A DNA stretch of 64,000 nucleotides from a virus. The notes beneath the pieces are model-generated. The model had not been told where the DNA came from. It ran no database searches and worked only from the letters and a program-made list of their open reading frames with translations. A program made the translations under genes and the position numbers. Location: the IMG/VR virus record IMGVR_UViG_3300002835_000154, positions 1-64,000 of that record. One strand, written 5' to 3'. Of the stretch, positions 24,710 through 35,170 are shown one piece after another; position 1 is the first letter of the stretch, and every line of letters starts with the position of its first letter.

Positions 24710-27502
24710 ATGGCAGGACCGTTTTATTATCAAAGTTGTTGTGGGAGTTATATAATTGAGGATACCAGTCCAGGTACCCTCGGTCTTATATATTCTGCGA
24801 CTAATGACGGAAGTTATTGGACTTGTGTTTCAGGAGGCACCGTACAACAAAATACAACACTTAATTTAGTTCTTGCAGAGGTATGTAGTACAACTTGTTA
24901 TAATTATTCTCTTCAAAATAATACTGGAGGGGATATTAATTTTGATTGGGTTGATTGTAATGGAACGGTTTATTTAAATAGTTCTTTACTTAATGGTCAG
25001 AGTGTTATATTAGACTGCGCTTGTTTATTACCATTCACGAGTGGATATTCTGTTAATTTGGTTGCTGCGGGATTATCCGTAATTAATCAAGGGGCTTGTC
25101 CAACTCCTACTCCAACACCAACACCTACCTTAACACCAGGGATAGAACCATTACCATCGGAAACACCAACGGAAACTCCTACGGAAACACCTACTGAAAC
25201 TCCTACACCTACAATTACAGATACACCTACTCCAACACCTACACCTACTATAACTGATACTCCGACATCAACTCCAACCGAAACTCCTACTGAAACTCCT
25301 ACAAATACGCCAACTAATACAGAAACCCCAACAGTTACTCCAACACCTGAATTATCACCAAGTGTTACTCCAACTAATACTCAAACACCAACCGAGACAC
25401 CTACTGAAACTCCTACAAATACACCAAGTGTTACTCCAACTAATACAGAAACCCCAACAGAGACGCCAACAGAAACTCCTACAAATACACCAAGTGAAAC
25501 GCCTACTCAAACGCCAGGAGCATCTCCAACAGAAACTCCTACAAATACACCAAGTGAAACGCCTACTCAAACGCCAGGAGCATCTCCAAGCGAAACTCCA
25601 ACAGAAACTCCTACAAATACACCAAGTGAAACGCCTACTCAAACACCAGGAGCGTCTCCAAGTCAAACCCCAACGGAGACTCCAACAAATACACCAACTA
25701 ATACCGAAACTCCGACACCTACAAATACTGAAACGCCAACTGAAACTCCGACTAATACTCCGAGCGAAACTCCAACAAATACACCAACGAACAGTGAAAC
25801 TCCGACACAAACTCCGACACCTACAGTTACACCAACTGAACCTTATGACGTTTATCTATTTGAAGATTGTTGTGACCCAACAAATCAGTTTAGAATTGAA
25901 AATGTACCAGGAATTTTAAATGTTGGTGAAGTGTGGAATATAACTAATGGTGGATTTACTGGATGTGCAACTGTAATTTCATATTCTGCAATAGGTCCAT
26001 TATATAGTGGAGGTATTTTTGTTGGACCTTATGTTGATTGTAGTGCATGTGGTAGTTGCCCATCACCAACACCAACACAAACGAGTACTCCAACTCAAAC
26101 GCCAACATCAACCCCAACACCCACCGTCACACCAACGATAGGTTCTTGTAGTTTAACATATTGTTTTAAAACTACATTACCATCACTTTCAGGTTATAGT
26201 GGAAACTATGTTCAAGGTAGTATATATAATACCAAATACACTTATTCTGGTGACGGTGTAAGTACGGGTGTTATATATTATACTGGTGACAGATGGTGTT
26301 TAAGTACGTCTTTGGGTGGTACGTGTTTATTAGAAGGGTCATACCCATGTTATTCAGAATGTCCTGATATATCAGCCAATTTATTTAGTAGTGGACCTTG
26401 TCCAACACCAACACCTTCACCATTAAATTGTGAATTGTTTAATTTCAATGCTTATTTTGATTGTGATTGGGAGCCAATTCCAACACCAACTCCAAGCGTA
26501 CCTTGTGATGATGTTAACTTTGACGTAACATCAATGGTGTTAACTCCGACTCCAACACCAACAAGTGTGTGTAATACAAGTTTATCTTTTAGTATTTGTA
26601 GTTATACTGAAACAACGCCAACACCTTCAATAACTCCAACATTAACTTTAACAAAAACTTGTGATGTTCAAGGACAAGTGTCGTTTGTAATGTTAAATGA
26701 AACCTTTACTTGTGTGTCGGTTAAAGTTCTTGTTGATTGTGTGAGTGGTACTGAATATTATGTAACTGATAGTTTGATTTATAATGGAATACCTATTGTG
26801 ACAGGTATGACGATGTCAGCATTTATTAATGGATCAAGTCTATGTGTTACTTATGTTAGGGACGATTCAAACATTTCTTCAAATTCAAATTTAACAAGTA
26901 TTTCACAAATATATTCAACATGTGGTAATTGTATTTCAACATGTCCTTGTTCAACATATTCTATTCAATTTAATGTTAATTGTGGTGAGGCAATAAATTG
27001 GACGGATTGTAACACTGGTCTTTCGATGAGTGAAGGTCCTTCTTATTTTAACCAACAATTTTTTGAAAATGGAAGTACCATAAACTTGTGTTCTTGTTCG
27101 GTACCGACTTCTGTTTGTCCGATGACAGTTACATTAATTGGTAGCGGTTGTAACTTGCCAAGTGCGACCCCAACTCCAACCCCAACTCCAACCCCAACGG
27201 TTACACCAACCACAGTTAATTCTGTTTATGTATATCAAACATGTGGTGGTCAGAATGAATCATATGGGTCTCAAGTACAAGTAATCCAAACTATTCCATC
27301 ACCAGTAACCAATTCGGTTGGTAGTACTTTCAAAGATTCAAATGGTATTTGCTGGTCATACCTTGGTCAATTTGGTTCTGATTACATTTCACCAATTGGG
27401 TATTTACCAATAACATATTCTGGCGATTATTTTGCAACAAGGTTGTTTACTCCACCTACGGTCTATGCTGATTGTAGCACTTGTATTACAACACCAAGTT
27501 AA
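24710..27502 (+). CDS. Large Cys-rich virion protein with Thr/Pro mucin-like stalk
   Basis: The 930-residue protein has an N-terminal Cys-rich domain ([14 protein letters not shown]), a Thr/Pro-rich region at about 131-377 made of [11 protein letters not shown]-type units, then several compact Cys-rich domains separated by shorter TPTPTPT linkers (about 455, 575, 610, 640 and 840). Bacteroidota proteins with similar stalks are surface-exposed, and such tracts are known O-glycosylation targets. There is no signal peptide, which fits a virion rather than a cell-surface protein. Together with the next three genes it is probably a set of flexible fibres. Paired CxxC and CC motifs suggest disulphides outside the cell. 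Confidence 0.7.
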   Translation: MAGPFYYQSCCGSYIIEDTSPGTLGLIYSATNDGSYWTCVSGGTVQQNTTLNLVLAEVCSTTCYNYSLQNNTGGDINFDWVDCNGTVYLNSSLLNGQSVILDCACLLPFTSGYSVNLVAAGLSVINQGACPTPTPTPTPTLTPGIEPLPSETPTETPTETPTETPTPTITDTPTPTPTPTITDTPTSTPTETPTETPTNTPTNTETPTVTPTPELSPSVTPTNTQTPTETPTETPTNTPSVTPTNTETPTETPTETPTNTPSETPTQTPGASPTETPTNTPSETPTQTPGASPSETPTETPTNTPSETPTQTPGASPSQTPTETPTNTPTNTETPTPTNTETPTETPTNTPSETPTNTPTNSETPTQTPTPTVTPTEPYDVYLFEDCCDPTNQFRIENVPGILNVGEVWNITNGGFTGCATVISYSAIGPLYSGGIFVGPYVDCSACGSCPSPTPTQTSTPTQTPTSTPTPTVTPTIGSCSLTYCFKTTLPSLSGYSGNYVQGSIYNTKYTYSGDGVSTGVIYYTGDRWCLSTSLGGTCLLEGSYPCYSECPDISANLFSSGPCPTPTPSPLNCELFNFNAYFDCDWEPIPTPTPSVPCDDVNFDVTSMVLTPTPTPTSVCNTSLSFSICSYTETTPTPSITPTLTLTKTCDVQGQVSFVMLNETFTCVSVKVLVDCVSGTEYYVTDSLIYNGIPIVTGMTMSAFINGSSLCVTYVRDDSNISSNSNLTSISQIYSTCGNCISTCPCSTYSIQFNVNCGEAINWTDCNTGLSMSEGPSYFNQQFFENGSTINLCSCSVPTSVCPMTVTLIGSGCNLPSATPTPTPTPTPTVTPTTVNSVYVYQTCGGQNESYGSQVQVIQTIPSPVTNSVGSTFKDSNGICWSYLGQFGSDYISPIGYLPITYSGDYFATRLFTPPTVYADCSTCITTPS
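25100..25840 (+). repeat. Thr/Pro codon repeat encoding a mucin-like stalk
   Basis: About 740 bp of repeated ACTCCTACA/ACACCAACN-type codons with intermixed Glu, Asn, Ser and Gln codons. It includes imperfect tandem blocks around ACGCCAGGAGCATCTCCAA (three copies near 25510, 25570 and 25650). Open frames on either strand here are by-products of low complexity. Confidence 0.85.
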
Positions 27503-27513
27503 TTTTATAAGAA

Positions 27514-28170
27514 ATGGCAATACAAGTAACAATAAATAATATAGTAGGACAACCACCTTATGATATTTACATATGTCAAACAGGAGGAACAAGTTGTTTT
27601 TATATGACAACAATTAATTCTACGCCTTATTCTTTTGATATACCAGCACCTTATAATACATCAAGCGCTTATATGTTAAAAGTAATTGATAATAACGGAT
27701 GTGTTATAACAGGGGAAGAACCCGTTGTGACTTGTTCTTTTATTACTCCAACCCCAACGCCAACAATTACCCTTACACCAACAATAACATCAACACCTAC
27801 CGAGACTCCAACTAATACACTAACCGCAACACCAGGAACATCTCCAACTGAAACACCAACGGTTACTCCTACTAATACTCCTACATCAACACCTACCGAG
27901 ACACCTACAACAACCCCAACTCCAACTATTACACCAACCCCAACCGCAACACCACCATGTTGTTCTCAATGGACATATTACTTTAGTGGTAGTACAGGTG
28001 GGGTTAATATAATTTATCAAAACTGTGAAAATGTTGCCTCAACCACTCCTGTTTCTGGTTATAGTGAGATGGTACCACAAGTCTTTGGTTGTGTTTACCC
28101 TGGAACCACACCATATTTTGACGATACACAATGGGGTGGAGTTTTAACAAATACAAACCAATGTTGTTAA
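27514..28170 (+). CDS. Mucin-like virion protein with N-terminal SprB-like/Ig-like domain
   Basis: The 218-residue protein starts with a small beta domain ([39 protein letters not shown]) of the kind repeated in Bacteroidota adhesins of the SprB type. A Thr/Pro stalk follows (about 77-147, [20 protein letters not shown]) and a C-terminal Cys-rich tip (CCSQWTYYF...NTNQCC). Same plan as the following gene. No signal peptide. Virion fibre or decoration protein is the inference. Confidence 0.65.
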   Translation: MAIQVTINNIVGQPPYDIYICQTGGTSCFYMTTINSTPYSFDIPAPYNTSSAYMLKVIDNNGCVITGEEPVVTCSFITPTPTPTITLTPTITSTPTETPTNTLTATPGTSPTETPTVTPTNTPTSTPTETPTTTPTPTITPTPTATPPCCSQWTYYFSGSTGGVNIIYQNCENVASTTPVSGYSEMVPQVFGCVYPGTTPYFDDTQWGGVLTNTNQCC

Positions 28171-28182
28171 ATTATATTTTTT

Positions 28183-28190
28183 ATATTTAT
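28183..28190 (+). promoter_or_regulatory. ATATTTAT element before 28222
   Basis: Lies 31 bp upstream of ATG 28222, in the 51-bp gap after the previous stop. The spacing is longer than at most other copies. Confidence 0.4.
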
Positions 28191-28221
28191 GAAATATGAT
28201 ATCATTAAAACAATATAAAAT

Positions 28222-28869
28222 ATGAGTCAACTAGTAACAATAACATCAGTAACGGCCAACACTCCAGTAGATATATATTATTGTGATTCTATGAGTGAGA
28301 ATTGTGTTTATGTATCAACTGTGTCCACATTTCCATACACCTTTGAAGTGTTTCCTCCGTATAATACTGAAAACATTAACTTAAAGATTATTGATAGTCA
28401 AAATTGTGAAGTTATCGAAACCATTTTGATAAGCCCTACTCCTACCCCAACAAATACCAAAACACCAACACCCACACCATCAATTACACCAAGCATAACA
28501 CCTACTAATACCATAACACCTACCATAACACCAACAAATACCACAACCCCAACCGTAACTCCTACAATAACATCAACCCCGACACCAACACCTGTTGTTG
28601 TATCACATGCTGTTGGTTCCAACTTATCCGTAAGTTCGGCAAACACTTGTAATGATACGGTTACGATAGTTAATTATTACACTTACATTAGTGAAGCCAA
28701 TTTAACACCTGTAAATGGTGCGATAGTTTATCAAACTAATGTTAGTGGTACCCTATTCAATCCGTTTAACGGTAATGATAGGTATATTAAAATGGGTTTT
28801 GGTGGTAATTTTTATGTAATACAAATAAACTCAGTTGGGGTAATATTGAATTATTCAATATGTGTTTAA
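28222..28869 (+). CDS. Mucin-like virion protein, paralogue of the preceding gene
   Basis: 215 residues with the same order: beta domain (VTITSVTANTPVDIYYCDSM, YTFEVFPPYNTENINLKIID), a Thr/Pro stalk (about 73-130, [20 protein letters not shown]) and a C-terminal beta domain without the double-Cys end. The shared N-domain with 27514-28170 shows a duplication with an exchanged tip. Presumed receptor-recognition diversity, but no direct evidence. Confidence 0.65.
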   Translation: MSQLVTITSVTANTPVDIYYCDSMSENCVYVSTVSTFPYTFEVFPPYNTENINLKIIDSQNCEVIETILISPTPTPTNTKTPTPTPSITPSITPTNTITPTITPTNTTTPTVTPTITSTPTPTPVVVSHAVGSNLSVSSANTCNDTVTIVNYYTYISEANLTPVNGAIVYQTNVSGTLFNPFNGNDRYIKMGFGGNFYVIQINSVGVILNYSICV

Positions 28870-28920
28870 TATACACAAAAAACCCTAAAATATTATACTT
28901 ATAATAATATAATAAATTAA

Positions 28921-30957
28921 ATGGCAGGATGTTTTGAATGGTATTGGGAAACCATCACCAATAGTTCGAATATAACTTATAGAGATTGTCTTGGGAATAA
29001 TGTGACCTTTTTTGCAACATATCCAAGCTCGGGTACCATATGTGTTTTAGATGGGACTACTCCGACATATGCAACACCAGGTTCGAATTTGTTGATAAAT
29101 ACATTAACTGCTTGTTCTTCACCAACGCCAACACCTACAAGGACACCAACTCAAACTCCGACTCAAACAAAAACACCAAGTCAAACACCAACAAATAGTC
29201 AAACACCATCGACAACTCCAATTATCTGTGGTAGTGGAACTACAACTGGAAATTATTACTATACTGATTGTTGTGGTAATTTAATACAGGGGACAACTGT
29301 TGGCCTTATAGTTTCTATTGATTATACCAAACCATACAATGGTGTTGTTAAGTTAAATGTTCCGGCAACAACAGTTTGTTCAACCCCAACACCGACTCCA
29401 ACACCAACCTTAACTCCAACAATTACACCAACACAAACAACAACGCCAACATCAACTTTAACTCCAACACCAACAAATACTCCAAATGTTACACCAACAT
29501 CAAGTGGAGTTTTCGCATTAAAAAATGAATGTGATGTTTTTACTTTATTTGATATGGGTGTTCAATGTTATCCAATTACAATACCAACCTCACAAACATC
29601 AAGTGATGGTATTTTGGCGGTTCAAGTTACAGGTGGGACTGCACCATATTCATTTTATTGGGAAGGTGGACAAAGAACTCAGACTTTAGTTGGAATACCT
29701 CAAGGTAGTTATGAAGTTATTGTTGTTGATTATTATGGTGATTATAGTTCGACAACAGTTTGTAATCTATTCCCACCATCTCCTACTCCTACAAATACAA
29801 CAACACCAACGCCAACGGTTACACCAACGCCTGTTTATCCTGATTTATGTTTAATATATGTTAGTTCAACAATTAGTTATGGACCAATTCAATTTACTTT
29901 GAATGGTTTTTACAATAATAAACCTACTTGGACAGGAATTTATGATAACAGTCAATTAGATGTTGAATGGTCAATACAAAATTCAAGATGGGAAATCATA
30001 GGGTGGTCTTTCACACCAGGAATTCCTGTTAGTGTTAATTCTTCTAATATACCTGATAGTGGATGGTCAATGGCTGGAGGTCAACAAGCGACTCTGTCAA
30101 TGACCACAGGAAATTGTCCTAGTTACATACCATTAATGTCGGTACCAACAGTACAAAATCAAACTTGTCCTGCAAATCTTAACGGTTCAATTACATTAAT
30201 GACAAATTATGGAGTACCTCCATATGAATACTCAATTAATGGTGGTAATTCATATCAATCAAGTAATGTATTCCAAGGATTAGGTTCTTCAACATATACT
30301 GTGATTACAAGAGATTCTGCAACTCCAACAAAAAATACTTTAAGTAATACTGTGTTGGTTACAACATTAGGTGAAAATCTTAATTATAGTCTTGAAGTGG
30401 TTGTTGATAACGTTGTGAATTTAGGGATTGGTTCTCAATTGGCTAGTTGGAGAGTTAATATAACTCCTCCGTTACCAGTTGGAACCACAATATCTTTTGT
30501 GTTATCGGTTAACGAGATTAAAACGTATTATTCACCAGGAACTGGAACCATAAATGGAACAACTGTGGTTAAGTTTAATAATAACATTTTAAACTCGTAT
30601 CTTTCAGGATTTACACCTTTAGTTGAATCACCAAGAGAGTTCTGTTCACCAAATACACAATCAGCCACCACAACATCTGCATTTTATTCGACAAACTTAC
30701 AAAACCCTCAACAACTTCAAAGAGTTACAATGGGACATGGTGATGTTGTGTCAGGAACTTCATTATCTGAGTTAAATATAACTGAAGGTGCGGTAGGTTT
30801 TAATTCATGTATAACTAAACTTGAACAAAGTATATTAGTGTCTACTTCATCGGCCACCATTACAGGTGGTGTTTGTAATAGTATAACAAATAACCCACAG
30901 TCACAAGGAATTAATAATCATACAATAGTATTAGGTCAGAGTACGAGTGAAAACTAA
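28921..30957 (+). CDS. Large multidomain virion surface protein with three Thr/Pro linkers
   Basis: 678 residues. An N-terminal Cys-containing domain (AGCFEWYWETITNSS) recalls the 24710 protein. Thr/Pro linkers lie at about 68-100, 155-193 and 290-305. A SprB-like repeat follows the second linker (GGTAPYSFYWEGGQRTQTLV, IPQGSYEVIVVDYYGDYSST), and a second occurs near 405-455 (YGVPPYEYSINGGNSYQSSN, GSSTYTVITRDS). These are tell-tale of Bacteroidota gliding and adhesion proteins. The C-terminal 200 residues are a beta-rich domain of unknown type. Probable tail or baseplate fibre. Confidence 0.65.
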   Translation: MAGCFEWYWETITNSSNITYRDCLGNNVTFFATYPSSGTICVLDGTTPTYATPGSNLLINTLTACSSPTPTPTRTPTQTPTQTKTPSQTPTNSQTPSTTPIICGSGTTTGNYYYTDCCGNLIQGTTVGLIVSIDYTKPYNGVVKLNVPATTVCSTPTPTPTPTLTPTITPTQTTTPTSTLTPTPTNTPNVTPTSSGVFALKNECDVFTLFDMGVQCYPITIPTSQTSSDGILAVQVTGGTAPYSFYWEGGQRTQTLVGIPQGSYEVIVVDYYGDYSSTTVCNLFPPSPTPTNTTTPTPTVTPTPVYPDLCLIYVSSTISYGPIQFTLNGFYNNKPTWTGIYDNSQLDVEWSIQNSRWEIIGWSFTPGIPVSVNSSNIPDSGWSMAGGQQATLSMTTGNCPSYIPLMSVPTVQNQTCPANLNGSITLMTNYGVPPYEYSINGGNSYQSSNVFQGLGSSTYTVITRDSATPTKNTLSNTVLVTTLGENLNYSLEVVVDNVVNLGIGSQLASWRVNITPPLPVGTTISFVLSVNEIKTYYSPGTGTINGTTVVKFNNNILNSYLSGFTPLVESPREFCSPNTQSATTTSAFYSTNLQNPQQLQRVTMGHGDVVSGTSLSELNITEGAVGFNSCITKLEQSILVSTSSATITGGVCNSITNNPQSQGINNHTIVLGQSTSEN

Positions 30958-30984
30958 AAGTTTTAAAAATAAAATAGAATAAGA

Positions 30985-30993
30985 ATATTTATA
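30985..30993 (+). promoter_or_regulatory. ATATTTATA element before the 735-residue structural protein
   Basis: Exact ATATTTATA, 4 bp before ATG 30998. Confidence 0.55.
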
Positions 30994-30997
30994 AAAA

Positions 30998-33205
30998 ATG
31001 TCATACATTATAAAAAATACATCAGGATTAATTAACACCAGACTAACTGATGTTGGAAGAAGAAACATATCGCTGGGAAGCTTTAATATTTCTTATTTTC
31101 AAATTGGTGATAGTGAGGTTAATTATAGTGCGGTTCCAAACTACAATATAGTTAATAATAATATTTTAATGCCAGCCTTTAATGCTCAAAACGATACTGG
31201 TACACCACGTTCAAATAAACAAAACATTAAATACCCGTATTATGTTCAAGGCGGTGCAGGTAATACGTATGGTATTCCATTTTTAGATAGCCAATTCCAA
31301 TCTGTTTATAATTCGGCAGGTGTTAAGGGATTTTTTACAACAGGAGTAACGTCAGCACAAACAAGTTCGGCATATACCGTAACATCAAATTATTTGGTAG
31401 ATATGACAACTTTATCGGGTCAAACATCGATAGATATTACACTAGACTATTGTGCTGCAACAACTGGAACACCTTCAATAAATGACTACATTACTATATT
31501 CTTTGACCCTAATGGTGGTTGTGGTGATTTTGGAACATATCCAATTTTAACTTACAGAATTCAAGATATGAGTCCATCAACAGGGACTACAGGTACAACA
31601 GGTTATACTTTAACTTTAGATAGAAGTGTTCCTGATTACAGTGTAGTTGCACCTTCAGGAAGTATTGCAAGGGTGTTAATTTATCCATCTGGTATGACTC
31701 AACTATATGATTCTATAACTCCAGCACCTTATTGGCAAACAGACACACTTAATTTTGAGTCTCCTTGTGATGTGACAAATCGTGAAAATACGTTAGTTTG
31801 GAATATGAATATTCCATGGTCTGTAAGCCCTGCGGGTGTTTTTAGTAACCAATATGAAGATTATACTCAGTACGGTTCAGTTTCTTATATTGGTACAAAA
31901 GAATATTTGGGATATCAAGAGCCAAGTGGACAAACAGACACTAGTTTAGTTTTTTATTATAATTCATTTGACGAAAGAATAATAGTACCTCCAGCACAAC
32001 AAAAGGCTATTGGTATTATACACTATACTAATCAATCAATCGATAATGTTTATGGTGAAAAATTTTCAACTACACCTTTTGACCCACAAAATCCAACAGA
32101 TAGTACTGGTTTAGCAAGACATTTTAAGATAACATTACCTACATTAATGTGGCACAAATCTACAGGTGGTACTATTGGTGAAACATTCTATATAGACCCT
32201 CCAGGTTACGATAATTTATGTGTACCGTTCTATATTAAGTCTACTAAAAACATTGACATGAATGACCCTGGTATTAGGTATTATCATTTATGGGATACAA
32301 ATCCTGATAGTAACGGAAATCTAAATAGAATTGGAAAAGTTTTCCCTGATTCACAAATTGTTGTTATTGACGATGAAGAAGTAATTGCAGCAATGTCCTA
32401 CAAGGCAAATAGAAATTGGACAATACCTGCACCAAAGTTATCTTTATTAACTCCAAACACTTGTTTTTCAAACGGACAAAGTGCTACAGGTTTATTATCG
32501 AACGATACTCAAAAAATGTGGGTTACATACAGATTAGATTCTACAGGATTTACGAATTCATTACATTGTAATTATTATTCAATGATTACAGGACCTACAA
32601 CAGGTTGTACAACTGATTCGCAAAACGTAGCGGTTAGATTTGGAAGTGAATTCCCTTTCTTATCTGACGGAAGTTTTGGTGATGGAACACTCACAGGGTT
32701 TTCTGCAAATTCTTTAAAATTAATTTGTCAAATTGTAATAGGAGATGCTCAACCAAGTCCAACAAATTGGAAAGAGATTGATGTTACTAATGAAATTAGT
32801 GGTTCAACAATCAATGGTTATTTAACCGTAAGTGGTATTACAGGTAATACGTTCCAAATTACAAGTGACTTGTATAATAATGCTAGTCTTTATGATTTGT
32901 CGGATTACATTGATATACCAACAAACGGACAAACTGATATATTGAATTTTGGTGACGAATATTATTTTTATGGGAACTTAGAAAGTGATATAACTGCAAC
33001 CATTTATGAGATGAGATATCTTATAAATCTTGGAAGAAATCAGTTTACTAATACATCAAATCCTACATGGACTTCAGGAACAACTTCATATGTTACTGAA
33101 ATTGGTCTTTACGATGCAAATAAAGACCTTATAGTTATATCTAAGCTACAATCACCTGAGTTAAGGCAAGGTATTCAACAGTATGTGGTAAAACTTGATT
33201 TTTAG
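30998..33205 (+). CDS. Large phage structural protein (tail/baseplate region)
   Basis: The 735-residue protein begins MSYIIKNTSGLINTRLTDVG and RRNISLGSFNISYFQIGDSE, an N-terminus that looks like those of phage baseplate or tail components in Bacteroidota phages, though I cannot place a family name. It is beta-rich with few Cys and no catalytic signature. It carries its own ATATTTATA element and is the last structural gene before the DNA-metabolism block. Tail or baseplate role is inferred from location and size. Confidence 0.65.
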   Translation: MSYIIKNTSGLINTRLTDVGRRNISLGSFNISYFQIGDSEVNYSAVPNYNIVNNNILMPAFNAQNDTGTPRSNKQNIKYPYYVQGGAGNTYGIPFLDSQFQSVYNSAGVKGFFTTGVTSAQTSSAYTVTSNYLVDMTTLSGQTSIDITLDYCAATTGTPSINDYITIFFDPNGGCGDFGTYPILTYRIQDMSPSTGTTGTTGYTLTLDRSVPDYSVVAPSGSIARVLIYPSGMTQLYDSITPAPYWQTDTLNFESPCDVTNRENTLVWNMNIPWSVSPAGVFSNQYEDYTQYGSVSYIGTKEYLGYQEPSGQTDTSLVFYYNSFDERIIVPPAQQKAIGIIHYTNQSIDNVYGEKFSTTPFDPQNPTDSTGLARHFKITLPTLMWHKSTGGTIGETFYIDPPGYDNLCVPFYIKSTKNIDMNDPGIRYYHLWDTNPDSNGNLNRIGKVFPDSQIVVIDDEEVIAAMSYKANRNWTIPAPKLSLLTPNTCFSNGQSATGLLSNDTQKMWVTYRLDSTGFTNSLHCNYYSMITGPTTGCTTDSQNVAVRFGSEFPFLSDGSFGDGTLTGFSANSLKLICQIVIGDAQPSPTNWKEIDVTNEISGSTINGYLTVSGITGNTFQITSDLYNNASLYDLSDYIDIPTNGQTDILNFGDEYYFYGNLESDITATIYEMRYLINLGRNQFTNTSNPTWTSGTTSYVTEIGLYDANKDLIVISKLQSPELRQGIQQYVVKLDF

Positions 33206-33225
33206 GGTTACACTTCAGTACTAAC

Positions 33226-33253
33226 TACTTTTGTCGTAATTATGATATTTATA
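33226..33253 (+). promoter_or_regulatory. TACTTTTG box and ATATTTATA element before the homing endonuclease
   Basis: TACTTTTG (33226-33233) matches the Bacteroidota -7 consensus TAnnTTTG, and ATATTTATA (33245-33253) lies 3 bp before ATG 33257. Both elements share this 50-bp gap; no TTG at the right upstream distance was found. Confidence 0.4.
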
Positions 33254-33256
33254 ATT

Positions 33257-33934
33257 ATGACAAAAGTTTTTATTTATATTTTAATTGACCCACAATCAAA
33301 ACAACTCCGATATGTTGGAAAAACAACAGATATTAATCGTAGATTGAGGAGGCATATTAGTGAAAGGGTTTTACATGATAGTTATAAAGATAGGTGGATA
33401 AGAAAATTAATTGATAATAATTTTTTACCACAAATTGAGGTTATTGATGTTGTAGATAAATCTGATTGGGGTTATTGGGAAAAATTTTATATTTCGTATT
33501 TCAAGTATATTGGATGTGAATTAACCAACGGGACTATTGGTGGTGATGAACCACCATCAACAAAAGGAAGGAAACATACTTCAGAATCAAAGTTAAAAAT
33601 GTCTGAAACTAAGAAAGGTAAACCAATTCCTTGGCTTAATAATGGTCTTGAAAGAACTGAAACACATAAAAAAAATTTATCCAAATCGTGTAAAGGTAGA
33701 AAATCACCAAATAAAGGAAAAACATATACTGAAAAATTCAAAAAAAGATTATCTAACGCATCAACAGTTAAAATAAAAGTTAGACAATTAGATTTGAATG
33801 GTAATTTAATTAAAGTTTGGGAATCAATCGCATTAGCACAAAACTCTTTACAAATTAGACATATTTCCGAAGTTTGTAGAAATGTTCGTAATCATAAAAC
33901 CTCAGGAGGGTTTAGATGGGAATATGAAAAATAA
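33257..33934 (+). CDS. GIY-YIG homing endonuclease with NUMOD motifs
   Basis: 226 residues. The GIY-YIG domain is at the N-terminus (VFIYILIDPQ...LRYVGKT, followed by RRLRRHIS), and the YWEKFYISYFKYIGC segment carries the family's Glu. NUMOD3-type motifs follow (TKGRKHTSESKLKMSETKKG, GRKSPNKGKTYTEKFKKRLS), then a NUMOD1-like end (VRQLDLNGNLIKVWESIALA). ATG 33242 is in frame but lies inside the promoter-like element, so 33257 is preferred. It interrupts the junction between structural and replication genes as a selfish insert; no intron ends are visible. Confidence 0.85.
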   Translation: MTKVFIYILIDPQSKQLRYVGKTTDINRRLRRHISERVLHDSYKDRWIRKLIDNNFLPQIEVIDVVDKSDWGYWEKFYISYFKYIGCELTNGTIGGDEPPSTKGRKHTSESKLKMSETKKGKPIPWLNNGLERTETHKKNLSKSCKGRKSPNKGKTYTEKFKKRLSNASTVKIKVRQLDLNGNLIKVWESIALAQNSLQIRHISEVCRNVRNHKTSGGFRWEYEK

Positions 33935-33953
33935 AAAAGATATTAGAACAAAA

Positions 33954-34556
33954 ATGAATAAAAATAAACTTAATCAATCCCCCAAGGTATTAGGGTTAGA
34001 TGTGTCAACTCGTACAATTGGTGTTGCATTATTTGACATCCAAACAAAAGAACTTTTAGAATTAACACACATTTCTCCTGTACCTAAACCAAAGGTTGAA
34101 AATAAAATTGAAGAACTTATTCTTAAAGGACACATCTTTAGAAAAAAACTTGAAGATTATGTTGGAATGGGAATCACAAATGTTGTGATTGAGGAACCAC
34201 TTTTAAATTCTAATAACGTATATACCGTTGGAACCTTAATGAGGTTCAATACCTTGGTATGTAAAGAAGTCTACGATGTTCTTGGAATCGTACCTGAATT
34301 CATCTCAACTTATAATTCAAGAAAATTTGCCTTCCCCCACCTTGTACAACAAAACGATAAAGGAAAATTCGTTTTATTTGGTGGTCTTCCAAAAGACATA
34401 GACAAGAAAGTCGTGATATGGGAATTAGTAGCAAAACGCGAACCACAAATCTTGTGGCAATACACCAAAAACAATACCCTCAAAAAAGAAAATTTTGATT
34501 CTACTGATGCTTATTGTGCCGCACTCGGTTTAATGAAAATGAAAGAAATTTGGTAA
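33954..34556 (+). CDS. RuvC-like Holliday-junction resolvase/RNase H-fold nuclease
   Basis: The core motifs are LGLDVSTRTIGVALFDI (first catalytic Asp), TNVVIEEPLLNS (Glu) and the C-terminal FDSTDAYCAALGLMKM (two Asp), matching the D-E-D/D set of RuvC-type nucleases. Length is about 200 residues. In-frame ATGs exist at 33924 and earlier; ATG 33954, after the upstream stop, is chosen. It would resolve branched DNA before packaging, the job of endonuclease VII in T4, and works with the gp46/gp47 genes downstream. TTTG in its last codons may be the -33 box of the next gene. Confidence 0.75.
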   Translation: MNKNKLNQSPKVLGLDVSTRTIGVALFDIQTKELLELTHISPVPKPKVENKIEELILKGHIFRKKLEDYVGMGITNVVIEEPLLNSNNVYTVGTLMRFNTLVCKEVYDVLGIVPEFISTYNSRKFAFPHLVQQNDKGKFVLFGGLPKDIDKKVVIWELVAKREPQILWQYTKNNTLKKENFDSTDAYCAALGLMKMKEIW

Positions 34557-34579
34557 TTCCAAATTTTTGCCTATCTTTG
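34549..34579 (+). promoter_or_regulatory. Bacteroidota-type promoter TTTG-N19-TATCTTTG
   Basis: TTTG at 34549-34552 and TATCTTTG at 34572-34579 are separated by 19 bp, matching the known Bacteroidota -33/-7 consensus. ATG 34584 follows 4 bp after the -7 box, implying a very short or absent leader. The -33 box overlaps the stop region of the RuvC-like gene. Confidence 0.65.
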
Positions 34580-34583
34580 CTAA

Positions 34584-34958
34584 ATGGGAGTAAATGGTAA
34601 ATGTATTCGTGATGATGATTCAAAGGTAATTAAGAAATTACTCAAAAAGTTTTCTAAAAAAGAAATTACACCTTTTAACGATAGGTTAAGAGGGTCATTC
34701 TATATTGTTGGTTTTAGAAAATACGATTTTATTAACGAAGTTGATATTGAGTTCAATGGGGAAATACGTGCTAGATATAATTCATTCGAAGAGCATAGTT
34801 GGTTTAAATCTGACATATATAATAAATCTGGAGTTTCTAAAATCAAAGTTACTAAACTAATTAAAAGTGCAATTTTTAATGAGGTTAAAGACCAAGCGGC
34901 TTATTTTGGAATTAAATTAAGATATGTTGAGGAAATAAAAAAAATTAATTGGACATAA
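34584..34958 (+). CDS. Unknown 124-residue protein
   Basis: Basic, mixed alpha/beta protein beginning MGVNGKCIRDDDSKVIKKLL with SFYIVGFRKYDFINEVDIEF in the middle. No membrane segment or known motif. It is the first gene after a host-like promoter between the resolvase and the primase, so an early expression time is likely. Function unknown. Confidence 0.6.
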   Translation: MGVNGKCIRDDDSKVIKKLLKKFSKKEITPFNDRLRGSFYIVGFRKYDFINEVDIEFNGEIRARYNSFEEHSWFKSDIYNKSGVSKIKVTKLIKSAIFNEVKDQAAYFGIKLRYVEEIKKINWT

Positions 34959-34965
34959 GATAATT

Positions 34966-35139
34966 ATGTTTAATATGGTTCTTTTTAAAAAAATTTTAAT
35001 AAAATTATTTATTACTCATTTAATCATTTTGGCAATAATCTTTATGATTATTTTTATGGTTGAATATGAGTTATCTGAGGAAACCCCACTTAAAAAATGG
35101 TGGAGGAAGTATATTATAGGAAATGATCCTGAAGAATAG
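34966..35139 (+). CDS. 57-residue single-pass membrane protein
   Basis: MFNMVLFKKILIKLFITHLI then a hydrophobic stretch (ILAIIFMIIFMV), followed by a charged tail ending IGNDPEE and TAG. N-terminal lysines suggest an N-in topology. It starts 7 bp after the previous stop and ends 31 bp before the primase. Its TAG region overlaps the promoter area of the primase. Could be an inner-membrane host-takeover or superinfection protein; unproven. Confidence 0.6.
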   Translation: MFNMVLFKKILIKLFITHLIILAIIFMIIFMVEYELSEETPLKKWWRKYIIGNDPEE

Positions 35140-35158
35140 ATTTGTCGTAAATTTTTAC

Positions 35159-35166
35159 TATATTTG
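35159..35166 (+). promoter_or_regulatory. TATATTTG -7 box before the primase
   Basis: Matches TAnnTTTG and ends 4 bp before ATG 35171. The only nearby TTTG (35141) is 14 bp upstream, too close for the usual spacing, so the -33 element is weak. Confidence 0.45.
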
Positions 35167-35170
35167 AGAC

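Noticed and set aside
25355-25919. Open frames on both strands within the Thr/Pro stalk (25355-25810 minus and 25362-25919 plus)
   Set aside because: They are by-products of low-complexity ACN-CCN codons. The real frame is that of 24710-27502.
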